Assembly: GCA_965247775.1 (NCBI GenBank)
Contig: OZ252031.1
Span: 496,001-560,000, forward strand
Reading direction: 5' to 3'
Origin: G965247775 sp965247775
GTDB lineage: Bacteria > Chloroflexota > Dehalococcoidia > Bin125
Length of the DNA stretch: 64,000 bases
Position numbers and translations under genes: made by a program. Below, piece by piece: positions 34,207-44,984 of this stretch (within the stretch, counting starts at the first letter, position 1; each line of letters starts with the position of its first letter). The notes under the pieces are model-generated. The model saw nothing but the letters and a program-made list of their open reading frames with translations, searched no databases and had not been told where the DNA came from.

Positions 34207-35373
34207 TTATCCGTCGCCCAGCGAGCGCGCGGGGAACTGCCGGTAGGGAAAACGGTTCAGGGCGGTCTCATCGAGGTCGATGCCGAGACCAGGGCCGGTG
34301 GGCACGTCGATGCAGCCATCGCGCACCTCGAGAGGATGCTGGACGACTTCCTGTCCCCACGCCTCGAGGTTGACGAAGTACTCGGTGATGAGGAAGTTGG
34401 GCATGACGGCAGCAGCTTGGAGAGTGGCGGCGAGCCCGATCGTGGTGCTGTTGTAGTTGTGCGGGGCGACGGCGACGAAGTAGGGCTCCGCCATCGCCGC
34501 GATCTCCTTGAGTTCCAGGATCCCGCCCACGTTGCAGACGTCGGGGTTGATGATGTCGGCCGCGCCGCGCTCGAAGACCTCGCGGAACTCGGCCTTTGTG
34601 TAGAGTTCTTCACCGGTCACGACAGGTATGCCGACCTCGCGTCGGACGGAAGCCAGTGCAGGCAGGTTCTCCGCCAGAACCGGCTCTTCGAACCAGTAGG
34701 GACGGAACGGCTCGATCGCGCGGCCGATGCGGACCGCATGCATCGGCGCGAGGCGGCGGTGCATCTCGATCAAGAGGTCGCTTTCCGGTCCCACCGCCTC
34801 GCGGACGACGCGGACCCGCTCGATCGCCTCATCCTCCTCATCCCGCGTGATGAATGTCCGCCAGGCACCAGGGACGGGGTCGAATTTGAGCGCGGTGAAC
34901 CCCCGCGCGATCACTGCGCAAGCACGATCGGCGAGTTCGGCGTGACTCGTCGATCGCGCCCAACCGTTGGCGTACACGCGCAGCCGCGTGCGGCAGGCGC
35001 CGCCGAGCAGAGCGTGGACCGGAGCGCCGAGGCGTTTCCCGGCCAGGTCCCAGAAGGCCTGTTCGATGCCGCTCACGGCGCTGTAGTAGTCCATTGCACC
35101 GCGCCGGGCGGCGAAGTCGTTGTAGGCGCTGTCGGTGAAGCTTTTGATGCGGCGGGCGTCCCAGCCGACCACGTAGCGTTTGAGCTGATCGACATGCGCC
35201 AGGATCTGTGTGTCACGATCGGCTTGGGTGTAGCACTCGCCCCACCCGTGCAGGCCGTCCTCCGTCTCGAGACGGACGAAGAGGAGGTTCTTGGCGGCTG
35301 TGTGGGCGTCCGGTACGCGAGCGGGGTCCACGGCCGGATGAACGAGGTACCCGCGACACTGGATGATTTTCAT
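34207..35373 (-). CDS. Enolase-superfamily acid-sugar dehydratase (galactonate dehydratase-like)
   Basis: A 388-residue MR-subgroup enzyme. The barrel has K163-x-D165 in ALKFDP, E203/H205 in IEMHRR where the galactonate-dehydratase group has a similar D/E-x-H pair, E229 (WFEEP), E255 (TGEELYTK) and H305 (APHNYNSTTIG). The segment FREVFERGAADIINPDVCNVGGILELKEIA is typical of D-galactonate/D-gluconate dehydratase-like proteins. An acid-sugar dehydration is therefore probable, though not a named substrate. The ATG at 35373 is preceded by AAGGG. It is divergent from the FAD monooxygenase gene starting at 35504. Confidence 0.9.
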   Translation of the reverse strand: MKIIQCRGYLVHPAVDPARVPDAHTAAKNLLFVRLETEDGLHGWGECYTQADRDTQILAHVDQLKRYVVGWDARRIKSFTDSAYNDFAARRGAMDYYSAVSGIEQAFWDLAGKRLGAPVHALLGGACRTRLRVYANGWARSTSHAELADRACAVIARGFTALKFDPVPGAWRTFITRDEEDEAIERVRVVREAVGPESDLLIEMHRRLAPMHAVRIGRAIEPFRPYWFEEPVLAENLPALASVRREVGIPVVTGEELYTKAEFREVFERGAADIINPDVCNVGGILELKEIAAMAEPYFVAVAPHNYNSTTIGLAATLQAAAVMPNFLITEYFVNLEAWGQEVVQHPLEVRDGCIDVPTGPGLGIDLDETALNRFPYRQFPARSLGDG

Positions 35374-35503
35374 ATGGGCCCTTGCCTCCGCGTGCCGGCC
35401 ATCGAATGGCGAAGGAACGTACTCGGGCGAGTCTAATAGACGCCGCCGGGCCGCGGACGAGTAGCCGAGCCCCTCGCGAGCGTGTAGTCTGCCGCTCGTC
35501 CCA

Positions 35504-36697
35504 ATGCCGCAGGGTACGGTCGCGAACCCACTGCACGTCCTTGTCATCGGCGCCGGCCAAGCCGGCCTTGCCGCTGGCTACTCCCTGCGCGGGCAGGGAC
35601 GGCCGTATCTCATCCTGGAGGCGCACGATCAGGTGGGGGCAAGTTGGTCGCGCCGCTGGGATACGTTGCGGCTTTTCTCCCCGGCCGGTTACAACGACCT
35701 GCCGGGCATGCCGTTTCCGCGCAGCGCCGACCGCTTCCCCTCCAAGGACCAGGTCACGGCGTACTTCCAGGCGTACGTCGCGCGATTCGGGCTGCCGGTG
35801 CAGCTGAGCAGCGTGGCGCGATCGCTGTCCTGGGAAAACGGGTTCTATGTCGTGGACACGGAGGCGCAGCGCCTGCACGCGCGTCATGTCATCGTCGCCA
35901 CTGGCGCCTTTCAGAAGCTCCGGGTGCCGGCGTTTGCGTCCGACCTGGCACCCGCCGTGTGGCAATCGCACTCCAGTGCCTATCACAACCCAGCGGAGTT
36001 GCCGCCTGGACCGGCCCTCGTGGTCGGGACGGGGAACTCCGGCTGTCAGATCGCGATGGAGCTGGCGGCAACTCGCGAGACCTGGCTCTCCGGTGGGGAC
36101 ACCGGCTACATGCCCCGCGACGTCTTAGGAATCGATATCTACTGGTGGCTGCGCTGGACGGGGCTGCTCACCGCCCGTGACGTCCGCTGGGGAGCCGGCG
36201 CCAGCGGTCAGGGGGCCAGCGGGGATGTGCGCGTCGGCATCACCCCGCGCGATCTCGATGCGTGCGGGATCCATCGAGTCCCACGTACCGCCGGCGTGCG
36301 CGGCGGCCGTCCCGTCCTCGCGGACGGCCGGGTCTTGGACATCGCCAGCGTGATCTGGTGCACCGGCTACGCGCCAGATTTCGGATGGATTCAGCTGCCC
36401 GTTTTCGGCACTGACGGCTACCCGCAGCACCGCCGGGGAGTGGTGTCGGGGGAACCGGGGCTGTACTTCTTGGGCTTGCGCTACCTCGACCGGCTCAACT
36501 CGTCCCTCATAGGGGGTGTAGGGACCGATGCTGCCTACGTGACGAAGGTGATCGCGATGCGAATGGCAGGTCTGGAACCGCCCTCGGGGGAACACGCTGC
36601 ACGCAGGGCCGCGCCGGGCGTGTTGTGGCGTCGCCTCTGGAAGCGCGTCTTGCTTGGTCGATCGCCGCGCGACGACACGGGCCGGTGGTCGGCGTAG
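35504..36697 (+). CDS. FAD/NAD(P)-dependent monooxygenase (CzcO-like)
   Basis: A 397-residue class B flavoprotein. The FAD site is VLVIGAGQAGLAAGYSLR with GASWSRRWDTLRLFSP after it; the NADP site is LVVGTGNSGCQIA. A final flavin motif VIWCTGYAPDF precedes GLYFLGLRYLDRLNSSLIGGVGTDA. Length and motifs match CzcO/COG2072 oxygenases such as Baeyer-Villiger-like or N/S-oxygenating enzymes; the FxGxxxHxxx(W/Y) BVMO fingerprint is modified here (WQSHSSAYHNP), so the reaction is open. The Shine-Dalgarno is weak. It stands alone on this strand. Confidence 0.85.
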   Translation: MPQGTVANPLHVLVIGAGQAGLAAGYSLRGQGRPYLILEAHDQVGASWSRRWDTLRLFSPAGYNDLPGMPFPRSADRFPSKDQVTAYFQAYVARFGLPVQLSSVARSLSWENGFYVVDTEAQRLHARHVIVATGAFQKLRVPAFASDLAPAVWQSHSSAYHNPAELPPGPALVVGTGNSGCQIAMELAATRETWLSGGDTGYMPRDVLGIDIYWWLRWTGLLTARDVRWGAGASGQGASGDVRVGITPRDLDACGIHRVPRTAGVRGGRPVLADGRVLDIASVIWCTGYAPDFGWIQLPVFGTDGYPQHRRGVVSGEPGLYFLGLRYLDRLNSSLIGGVGTDAAYVTKVIAMRMAGLEPPSGEHAARRAAPGVLWRRLWKRVLLGRSPRDDTGRWSA

Positions 36698-36859
36698 CGA
36701 GGGCTGGGTGCGGTGGAGGCCCCGGCTCGTCACGGCTGTTGTACGCTGGTTGAATCGGGTCAGCGTCGCAAGTCCATCGGGGTCAGCGACGGATTCCCGT
36801 CGGTCCGTACACCGTGGAGGCCGATGGTCCCGCAGCGCAGGCGCGTGTTTCGGCGTGAA

Positions 36860-37990
36860 TCAAGTCCCTGATCGCAGCGCATCCACAGGCGCTATCCGCA
36901 CCGCTCGCATCGCGGGGTACGCGCCCGCGAGAAGGCCGGTCACGGCCCCGATGGGGGGAATCAGGAATGGGACGGCCGGGTCCAGGACCGGCGTCCATGA
37001 CTGATAGGCCGAGACGCCAACGACGATCAACGTCCCCAAGCTGTCCCCCAGGGTCCCACCGACCAAGCCCATGCTGCCGCTTTCGAGGAGGAACTGCGTG
37101 GCGATGTGGCGTCGAGTGGCGCCCAACGCCCGGCGCAACCCGATCTCGCCCGTGCGCTCGATGATGGAAACCAACGTGACGTTCGCGATTCCGATCGCGC
37201 CGACCACCAACGACACCGCGCCCAGCGCAAAGAAGAGCGCGTTGAGATCGCGCTCCACGTTGTCGCGCACACGGCGCGGCTCGGGAGGGGACGCCACCTG
37301 GATGGCGCGCGGATCGTCGGGACGCAGCGCAGCGGGGATCTGCTGGGAGATCAGCGCGCTGGCCCCGATCGCCGTCCCCACCACCACGAACTCCGGCACG
37401 AGCAGGCGGAACTCTCGCCGGGCCGTGCCCTCCGGAATGATCACCGCACCGAGGAGTTCGGGGCGGCGCGCAACGCCATCGAGGATCCCGACCACGAGGT
37501 ACGTGTCGTCACCGATGCCGATCGCCGGCAGGCTCGCGACGTCCCGGATCCCCAGGCGCAGCGCCGCCGACGGCCCCGGCACGGCCATCCGCTCTGCCCG
37601 CTGGGAGTCCCCCAGGTCCAGCAAGCGGCCGCTCCGCACGCTGGATCGCTGACCGGCGACGTGCGCACCAAGGCGCCGCCGACATCCACCGCACTCAGCG
37701 TCCCGGAAGCAACCACGCCCTCCAAGCGATCCAGCCGCGTCTCCGCATCCCAAAGGATCTGCACCGCGACCGCGTGGCTTGGCGCGGGACGCGCTTGCAC
37801 GATGATCTCCGTAGCCACTAGCTCGTCGAAGCGGCCAACGATTCGGTTGCTCGCCGTTCGCGACAGACCCAACGTCGCCACAAGCGCGCGTGAATAGCCC
37901 CGCTACGGTTTCGCTTCCGAGATCGATCCAGGAAATGCGCGAAAGCTGCAGGGCGATTCGCCTGCGCCCGAGCCGGCGCCCTGCCCCGAC
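36860..37990 (-). pseudogene. MacB-type ABC permease (FtsX family), frameshifted
   Basis: Upstream pieces read IDLGSETVAGLFTR, then (other frame, from about 37881) ATLGLSRTASNRIVGRFDELVATEI and LEGVVASGTLSAVDVGG, the N-terminal helix and periplasmic core of MacB-like permeases. After another shift near 37630 come LGIRDVASLPAIGIGDDTYLVVGIL, LFFALGAVSLVVGAIGIANVTLVSIIERTGEIGLRRALGATRRHI, and the two final membrane helices ending VRIAPVDALRSGT. The C-terminal FtsX domain is intact; the start and middle are broken. Its ATPase partner is split beside it. Probably a dead macrolide/peptide-exporter-type ABC system. Confidence 0.75.
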
Positions 37991-38179
37991 AGCTGCTCTG
38001 CGATGAACCGACGGGCAACCTGGACTCGGGGCACGACGGCGACCACTCTCGACCTTTTCGGGGATCTGCACGAACAGGGAACGACGATCATCATGATCAC
38101 CCACGAACGCGAGGTCGCCGCGCGAGCGGGGCGTGAGATGCGGACCGTCGATGGCATCCTGACGGCGCTGGCATCCTGA
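37960..38179 (+). pseudogene. C-terminal half of a MacB/LolD-type ABC ATPase, inverted
   Basis: The plus strand reads LLCDEPTGNLDSG (Walker B and D-loop) and, after a shift near 38027, TLDLFGDLHEQGTTIIMITHEREVAARA (H-loop His) with DGILT to a stop at 38177-38179. The matching N-terminal half lies just to the right but on the opposite strand, and so does the permease to the left. The piece of ~200 bases has therefore been inverted relative to the rest of the operon, or comes from another copy. Confidence 0.7.
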
Positions 38180-38229
38180 CGGAGAGCCGATGACCACGGG
38201 CACGGTGATGCTCAGCGGCCTGCGTGCCT

Positions 38230-38490
38230 GCAGGCTCGGCCTCCCCATCACCGCCCGGGCGATCGCGACTCGTTGACGCTCCCCCCCGGACAGCTGCGAC
38301 GGCAGGAACTCCGCCCGCTCCGTCAGGCCGATTCTTTCCAGCGCCGCCCCAGCCCGGTCGCGACGGCCGGCGCGAGGCTCAGCCCGGTACACCTCCGCCA
38401 GCATCACCTTCTCCACCACCGTCCGTTGCTCCATCAGGTAGAACGATTGGAAGACGAAGCCGATCCGCCGGGCGCGCGATCTGGCCTCCG
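38230..38490 (-). pseudogene. N-terminal half of the MacB/LolD-type ABC ATPase
   Basis: Reverse-strand reading from about 38490: ARRIGFVFQSFYLMEQRTVVEKVMLAEVYR (Q-loop), LERIGLTERAEFLPSQLSGGERQRVAIARAVMGRPSL (signature). Similarity ends near 38235 where Walker B should follow. The Walker A region upstream is missing because the sequence meets the RND fragment on the other strand. With the inverted C-terminal piece at 37960-38179 this makes up most of one ATPase. Confidence 0.75.
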
Positions 38491-39180
38491 TCGCTCGAGA
38501 CGTGGAGCGGGCGCTCGATCGGGTCGACTTCCCGCTCGGCTATAGCCCTGCACTGTTAGGCGAGTTCGCCGAGCTGAAGAGCACCCAGAGACGCATCCTG
38601 ATCTTCGCCATCGCGGCCGCGATCGCGATCTTCTTCCTGCTGCACACGGTCTTCTCGAGCTTCCGTTTGGCGACACTCGCGTTCCTGACCTTGCCGGCAG
38701 CCCTCGCGGGTGGCGCGCTGGCGGCCTACGCCGGTAGCGGCGTCATCACGCTCGGGTCTCTGGTCGGCTTCCTCACAGTGCTCGTGCATCGCAACCCGGG
38801 ACGGGATCATGGTGATGAAGCACTATCAGCATCTGGAGGAGGGGGAGGAGGGCGAGGTCTTCGGGCTGGGGTTGGTCCTCCGGCGCGCGCGCGAGCGGCT
38901 CGTGCCGATTCTGATGACGGCGCTGACGACTGGGCTGGCACTGGTCCCGCTGGTCGTCGCGGGGAACGTGCCGGGGCACGAGGTCGAGCATCCGATGGCG
39001 GTCGTGATCTTGGGCGGCCTCATCACGTCGATCTTGCTCAACCTGTTCATCGTCCCTCCCTGTACTTGCGCTTTGGCCGGCGCCGTCGCTCGGCCGGGGA
39101 CAGCGCCGCCGCCTCGTGGGGAGCCGCCGGGGGTTGCACATGGGAACCATCGCGTCGCTCCGAGGCACGAGCTACGGCAG
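38480..39180 (+). pseudogene. C-terminal fragment of an RND (CusA/CzcA-type) efflux pump
   Basis: The frame starts within the protein: ARDVERALDRVDFPLGYSPALLGEFAEL, then membrane helices ILIFAIAAAIAIFFLLHTVF, LATLAFLTLPAALAGGALAAY and VITLGSLVGFLTVL. After a shift near 38785: RDGIMVMKHYQHLEEGE, ERLVPILMTALTTGLALVPLVVAG, PMAVVILGGLITSILLNLFIVPP, and after another shift near 39060 LYLRFG. This is the last quarter of a heavy-metal-type RND transporter. Everything upstream is absent. No adaptor or outer-membrane partner gene is near. Confidence 0.8.
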
Positions 39181-39184
39181 GGCT

Positions 39185-39756
39185 CAGACCTCGACCTGCA
39201 TCTGCCGTGCCGCCCGGAATCTAATCTCAGATGACTTCACCGTGGAAGGAGCGCCGAACTTGCCAGCACGGCTTGGCGGCGCGTAGCGTTCGGAGCGGTG
39301 GTTGGGCCAGGGCAGGGACGCCATCCGCGGGCAGATATGCCCACCGTTCCCCCAGGGCGTGCGGTTGGCCCGGTCTCCCACTACATCCCTCATCCTTCGG
39401 CCAGCCCCTCGCGAACCAACCCCGCTGTGGCATCCGCCGCCAGACCCCGCCGCGCTGGTGCGCACCTCGGCCTCCCGGGCGTGAGTCCTCGGCCCGACGA
39501 CGCGGGGAACCAGCCGAATTTCGGCTGGCGATCTCCTGGTCTCGCGCCGATGCGTCCCACGCCAGGTCCGGGCGTGCACAGTTCGGCATCACCTCACTTC
39601 GCGCGACCACGACCGCAGCCACCGTGCGATCGCCCCGTCGGAGTCCTCAGGTGGATCGAAGCGCGCCCCGCGCTCTCGAAACAGGGACCACCGGATCAGC
39701 GCCGGCAAGGCCTTCGTGAGTCCCCGCTCATCCCGCCGCGCGATAGCGGCCCCGCC
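39185..39756. other. Unassigned stretch, possible unrecognised fragment on the minus strand
   Basis: No gene can be named in these ~570 bases. On the reverse strand around 39600-39720 one frame reads ALPALIRWSLFRERGARF with DPPEDSDGAIARWLRSWSRE, which is more protein-like than the rest, but it lacks a start and meets no family I recognise. Confidence 0.3.
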
Positions 39757-40390
39757 TTACGTGGCAGCGGCCACGCTCTCCTCTTTGAAACGGGGGATCA
39801 CGTGCCGGCCCATGAGATCCATGGAGTGAATGACCTTCCTGGGGTCCAAACCGCCGATGCGCGTCCCACAGATGACGTCGCTGACGCCTAGCTGCGCCGT
39901 CGTCTCATCCAGGCGCTGTGTAACGTAGTCGGGCGTGCCGGCAATGACGGCGCCGGATTCCACCAACTGGCCCCAGGTCACTGCGGAGACGATGTCGCGT
40001 GCCTCGACGTATGCCTCGTACGTCGGCACGGCCGGCTCGCCGACGGGCGGCGCCACAATGTCAGTGGACTGCTTGTAGAACTACTCAGTCCGTGGCTCGA
40101 GTTCGCGGCGCGCCTGCTCCATGGAATCCACGACGTAGACGATCTTGTAACAGGCGGTGCGCTTGGTGGCGGGGTCGTGGCCGTTGGCGACAAGCGCCTT
40201 GCGGTATAGCTCCAACGCCTCAGGGATGTCGGGGCTGTCGGGCGTGAAACTCGGGATGAAGATGAGATTGGCGCCCAGCCGCCCCGCGATCTCGAACGAA
40301 CCCCGGCTGATTGCGGCCATCCAGAGCGGCGGGTGAGGCTTCTGGTACACCTCCATCAGCATTGACGGGCCGCCGATCTTGATTCCAGTC
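39757..40390 (-). pseudogene. Luciferase-like (LLM class) flavin oxidoreductase, 5'-truncated with an internal amber stop
   Basis: Reverse strand: IGGPSMLMEVYQKPHPPLWMAAISRGSFEIAGRLGANLIF, ALELYRKALVANGHDP, then EPRTE followed by TAG (40081-40083) and, in the same frame, FYKQSTDIVAPPVGEPAVPTYEAYV, SGAVIAGTPDYVTQRLDE and LGVSDVICGTRIGGLDPRKVIHSMDLMG. This is the second half of an LLM-class monooxygenase. A single in-frame stop interrupts it and the N-terminal half is missing. An intact family member is at 45782. Confidence 0.75.
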
Positions 40391-40475
40391 GTTGCGTTCG
40401 TCCGGTCAGGGGAACGAGCGTGGTCGCCGGCATCCAGGTGCCTGGCTGCCCCTGCAGGAGCGGGAGGTGCCCGCC

Positions 40476-41609
40476 CTATCCCTCACCATCGTCCACGTCA
40501 GACACCTCGCCGGCCGGCACGGTCACCGGGGTGCTCGTCCGTGACGCGAGCGACGAGCCGAGCGATCTCTTCAGGTAGAGATACAGATCCCGGGCTCCCA
40601 GGACGAGCCCGTTCGGTAATAGTGTGATCACCATGATAAGGAGGCCGCCGAAGACCATCTGGCGCTCGAAGGGCGAGAGCCCCAGTCCGATCTCCGCAAG
40701 GAACTCCGGTAGGAAGCCGACGATGATCGCGCCGACGACCGGACCCAGGATGGTGCGAGAGCCGCCGAGGAGCACCATTAGCGCCAGCTCCACGCCCTCG
40801 AAGGAGCCGAAGAGTAGCGGGGAGATGTGGCGCAACTTGTAGGCGTACAGCGCGCCCGCCACGCCGGCGAAGCCGCCGCTGAGCGCGAAGGCGGCCACCT
40901 TGTAGTAGCCGATTCGAACCCCAACCGATCGAGCCAGATCCTCGTTCTCACGGATCGCGCGCAGCGTCCGGCCGAATGGCGACACCACGATCAGGTACAC
41001 GAGGGCCATCGTGGCGAAGAGGAACGCGAGTGCGAGGTAGTAGAAGGGCTCCAGCTCGAGGGCGATGTTGAACTTTTGCCCGAAGATCGATCCGATCGAC
41101 TCTTGGATGTCCAGACCCTGCGCCCCGCCCGTCAGGCCAAGACGCGCCTCGGCGCCGCCCAGGTTGGTCGCGACGATCACCATCATCGCCCCGAAGGCGA
41201 AGGTCACGATGACGAAGTGGTACCCGCCCACGCGCATCGAGGGAACTCCAAGGATGCCCGCCGCCGTCGCCGTGATCAGAGCGGAGATCGGCAGCGCGGC
41301 CCAGAATCCCATGTCGGCCCGAATGAGCAGGATGGCGGCCGTGTAGGCACCGAACCCCAGGAAGGCGGAATGGGCGATCGACAGCAGGCCCACCTGGCCG
41401 TAGAGCAGCGCGACGCCGTAGAGGGCGATCGAGAAGATCGCGTATGTGATCCCGATGTCGAGGAGGTTCGACTTGGTCAGGATGATGTTCGGCGCGAAGA
41501 TCAGGAAGAGCGGCACCACGACGATGAGGACGGTTCGCTCTGGCGACCTGCGGACCCACGCCACCGCGCCGCTTCCTACGGCAGTTGCTGCCGGCAGCCG
41601 GTCACTCAC
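40476..41609 (-). CDS. livM: Branched-chain amino acid ABC transporter permease LivM
   Basis: A ~377-residue inner-membrane permease with about ten hydrophobic segments. LivM landmarks: LLSIAHSAFLGFGAYTAA near the start, then GYHFVIVTFAFGAMMVIVATNLGG, SPFGRTLRAIRENEDLARSVGVRIGYYKVAAFALSGGFAGVAGALYAY (EAA-like cytoplasmic loop) and LLGGSRTILGPVVGAIIV. A GTG at 41609 after a G6 run is preferred to a longer upstream frame. Transcribed after livK, with a perfect hairpin between them. The ligand could be amino acids, amides or small carboxylates; the family is broad. Confidence 0.9.
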   Translation of the reverse strand: MSDRLPAATAVGSGAVAWVRRSPERTVLIVVVPLFLIFAPNIILTKSNLLDIGITYAIFSIALYGVALLYGQVGLLSIAHSAFLGFGAYTAAILLIRADMGFWAALPISALITATAAGILGVPSMRVGGYHFVIVTFAFGAMMVIVATNLGGAEARLGLTGGAQGLDIQESIGSIFGQKFNIALELEPFYYLALAFLFATMALVYLIVVSPFGRTLRAIRENEDLARSVGVRIGYYKVAAFALSGGFAGVAGALYAYKLRHISPLLFGSFEGVELALMVLLGGSRTILGPVVGAIIVGFLPEFLAEIGLGLSPFERQMVFGGLLIMVITLLPNGLVLGARDLYLYLKRSLGSSLASRTSTPVTVPAGEVSDVDDGEG

Positions 41610-41761
41610 GCCGCCCCCCAACTGGCCTCGTTGTGCACTGGGGCAGCGCGTCCCTGGCGCCGCCTCCGGACGCATCCGGCTTGCCTCTGCGCACGCGGCG
41701 CGTCCCCTTACCGCCGCTCACATGCACGCTCGGCGATTCCAAATGCTTTGCAAGCAAGGGA

Positions 41762-41787
41762 GCCGCGGGCCTTAGCAGGCCCGCGGC
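41762..41787 (-). promoter_or_regulatory. Perfect 11-bp hairpin between livK and livM
   Basis: GCCGCGGGCCT (41762-41772) and AGGCCCGCGGC (41777-41787) form a perfect stem with a four-base loop, 38 bases past the livK stop and ~150 bases before livM on the transcribed strand. No T-run follows, so full termination is not expected. Intercistronic hairpins after binding-protein genes commonly protect the upstream mRNA or attenuate the downstream genes, giving excess binding protein over permease. Confidence 0.65.
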
Positions 41788-41824
41788 CCTCCTCGCCTTC
41801 GTTCTTCGGTGGGCTGGCGTCAGC

Positions 41825-43225
<1,401 letters not shown>

Positions 43226-43551
43226 ATGCGCCTCCTTCGCGTACACGGGCAGGCCGGCACCCCCTCGAGCGCCGAGCGGAAGGAAGTCTCGGCTTGCGCG
43301 TTCGCACTGTCTGTTCGTTCGGCGACACACGTTATGGTGTGGATGGTCATCACTTCCGGGATGCCCCGCTCCAGCTCGCGGCCCGTCGATCGCCGGCAGC
43401 GCAAGCGATGCGCTCAGCGGCCGCGTTCCATCGCACCCGACAGTCGTCGGCGCCGTCTGTGCTACCTTCCGCGCTACGGCGGGCGAACGCGCCCGCCGTC
43501 CGGCAGCGTGGCTCCACGAAGCGCAGACCACCGGAGGCACCGGGCGAGCCG

Positions 43552-44433
43552 ATGGAGAATTTCCTCCAGTTCTTTATCCTTGGACTGTCGATCTCGAGCG
43601 TGATCGCGCTGATCGCGATCGGAATCACGATGATCTTCGGCCTGACCGGTATCGTGAACTTCGCCCAGGGCGAGATGCTGATGATCGGCGGCTACACCGT
43701 CTGGTTTATCATCGCTGAGGTGGGCCTGGGAGGGGGACTGGGCTGGTTCCTGATCTCCGCGGTGGTGGCGGTCCTCCTTGTGGGCACCTTCGGCCTGGTC
43801 CTGGAGCGGGGGATCTTCCGCTTCACGCTGGACGAACCGATCAATGGCTTCATCGTCTCGATCGGATTGATCGTCTTCCTGCAGCATTTCGTGAGTCAAA
43901 TATTCACGAGCGACCAGCAGTTCATCCCGCGGCCACTGAACACCGTCTGGGAGGTGGGTGAGGTGCGGATCCTGGCCACCCGGGTCTTCGTCATCGGGGT
44001 GACGCTCGCCCTCCTGCTGGGGACGTTCTACGCGATCAATCGGAGCCGCTGGGGGAGGGCCTTGCGCGCCTCCGCCGTCGACCGGGATACGGCCGAGCTG
44101 ATGGGGATCCCCGTCCGGCGCTACATCATGCTGATCTTCTTCGCCGGCAGTGCCATCGCAGGCTTAGGCGGCGCGCTGCTCATCGCGCTCCAGCCCGTCA
44201 CGCCGATCATCGGCGGGGCCTTCGTGATCAAGGCCTTCGCCGTGGCGATCATCGGCGGCCTGGGCAACGTCACCGGCGCGGCGCTGGCGGCGCTGATCCT
44301 GGGGCTGCTGGAGGCGATGAGCCAGGGCTACTTCGTCCCCGAGTGGACGAACGCCTACGCCTTCGGCCTGATGATCGTGATCCTCCTCGTGCGACCGCAA
44401 GGCTTGCTCAAGGGGACCGCCGCACCCGCCTAG
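43552..44433 (+). CDS. livH: Branched-chain amino acid ABC transporter permease LivH
   Basis: A 293-residue permease with about eight membrane segments. LivH marks: IALIAIGITMIFGLTGIVNFAQGEMLMIGGY, INGFIVSIGLIVFLQH, RWGRALRASAVDRDTAELMGIPVRRYIMLIFFAGSAIAGLGGAL (cytoplasmic coupling loop), and AFAVAIIGGLGNVTGAALAALILGLLEA. The ATG at 43552 begins the first helix; GGAGG lies 15 bases upstream, rather far. Unusually it is divergent from livK and livM instead of sitting between them; the ATPases are at 61.8-63.3 kb. Confidence 0.9.
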   Translation: MENFLQFFILGLSISSVIALIAIGITMIFGLTGIVNFAQGEMLMIGGYTVWFIIAEVGLGGGLGWFLISAVVAVLLVGTFGLVLERGIFRFTLDEPINGFIVSIGLIVFLQHFVSQIFTSDQQFIPRPLNTVWEVGEVRILATRVFVIGVTLALLLGTFYAINRSRWGRALRASAVDRDTAELMGIPVRRYIMLIFFAGSAIAGLGGALLIALQPVTPIIGGAFVIKAFAVAIIGGLGNVTGAALAALILGLLEAMSQGYFVPEWTNAYAFGLMIVILLVRPQGLLKGTAAPA

Positions 44434-44502
44434 GCGCCGCCGCGTTCATGCCCAGCAAGCATCTCGACGCTTGTTCTTCCGGCACGACGGGAAGGCGTAG
44501 GC

Positions 44503-44924
44503 ATGACGCTCTTAGGCGACGACAAGGCGGCGATCCAGGAACTGCTGGCGCGCCGCAGTCAAGCGGCCGACTTCGCCGACGCGGACGCGTGGGCCGCGAC
44601 ATGGACGGCCGACGGGGTGCTGGAGCTGCCGGAGGGCACGGTGCTCAACGTGCCGGGGGTTCCGAGATGGACGCGCGCATCGAGGGCCGCGAGAATCTCC
44701 GGGCCTCCGTAGCAGCGCTTCTCCCCCAGCTCAAAGGGTCCCGGCACTGGATCAACAGCGTCGTCATCAACGGGGACGGCGACGTCGCCCAGTCGACCTG
44801 CTACTTCAGCTTGCTGAACGTGGCGGAAGGCGGACTGCCGGCGCACACGGGGGTCTACAACGACAGCGTCCGCAAGGTGGATGGCGAGTGGAAGACTCGC
44901 CATCGCCGCGTCACGTTCGACTAG
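44503..44924 (+). pseudogene. SnoaL-like protein, one frameshift
   Basis: The first part from the ATG at 44503 reads DDKAAIQELLARRSQAADFADADAWAATWTADGVLELPEG. A shift near 44660 moves to IEGRENLRASVAALLPQL, RHWINSVVINGDGDVAQSTCYFSLLNV and VRKVDGEWKTRHRRVTFD, ending at 44922-44924. The combined ~140 residues are a complete SnoaL-like alpha+beta barrel (nuclear-transport-factor-2 fold), similar in layout to the intact gene at 48156. Loss of one base explains the break; it could be an assembly error. Confidence 0.7.
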
Positions 44925-44984
44925 CGCGCGAATCCAGGCCGCCCCAGCCTCCGGGGCGCGCCGGGCAGAGAAGACGGTAGTGAG

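Noticed and set aside
32908..35436. An 842-codon open frame on the plus strand
   Set aside because: Only its first part (33130-~34185) resembles a protein. The rest is antisense to the MR/MLE dehydratase at 34207-35373, whose catalytic residues are all present.
36860..38434. One 524-residue protein fusing an ABC signature to an FtsX permease
   Set aside because: The middle of that frame is not protein-like. The permease N-terminus and the ATPase C-terminus lie in other frames and on the other strand, so it is a chance read-through of two remnants.
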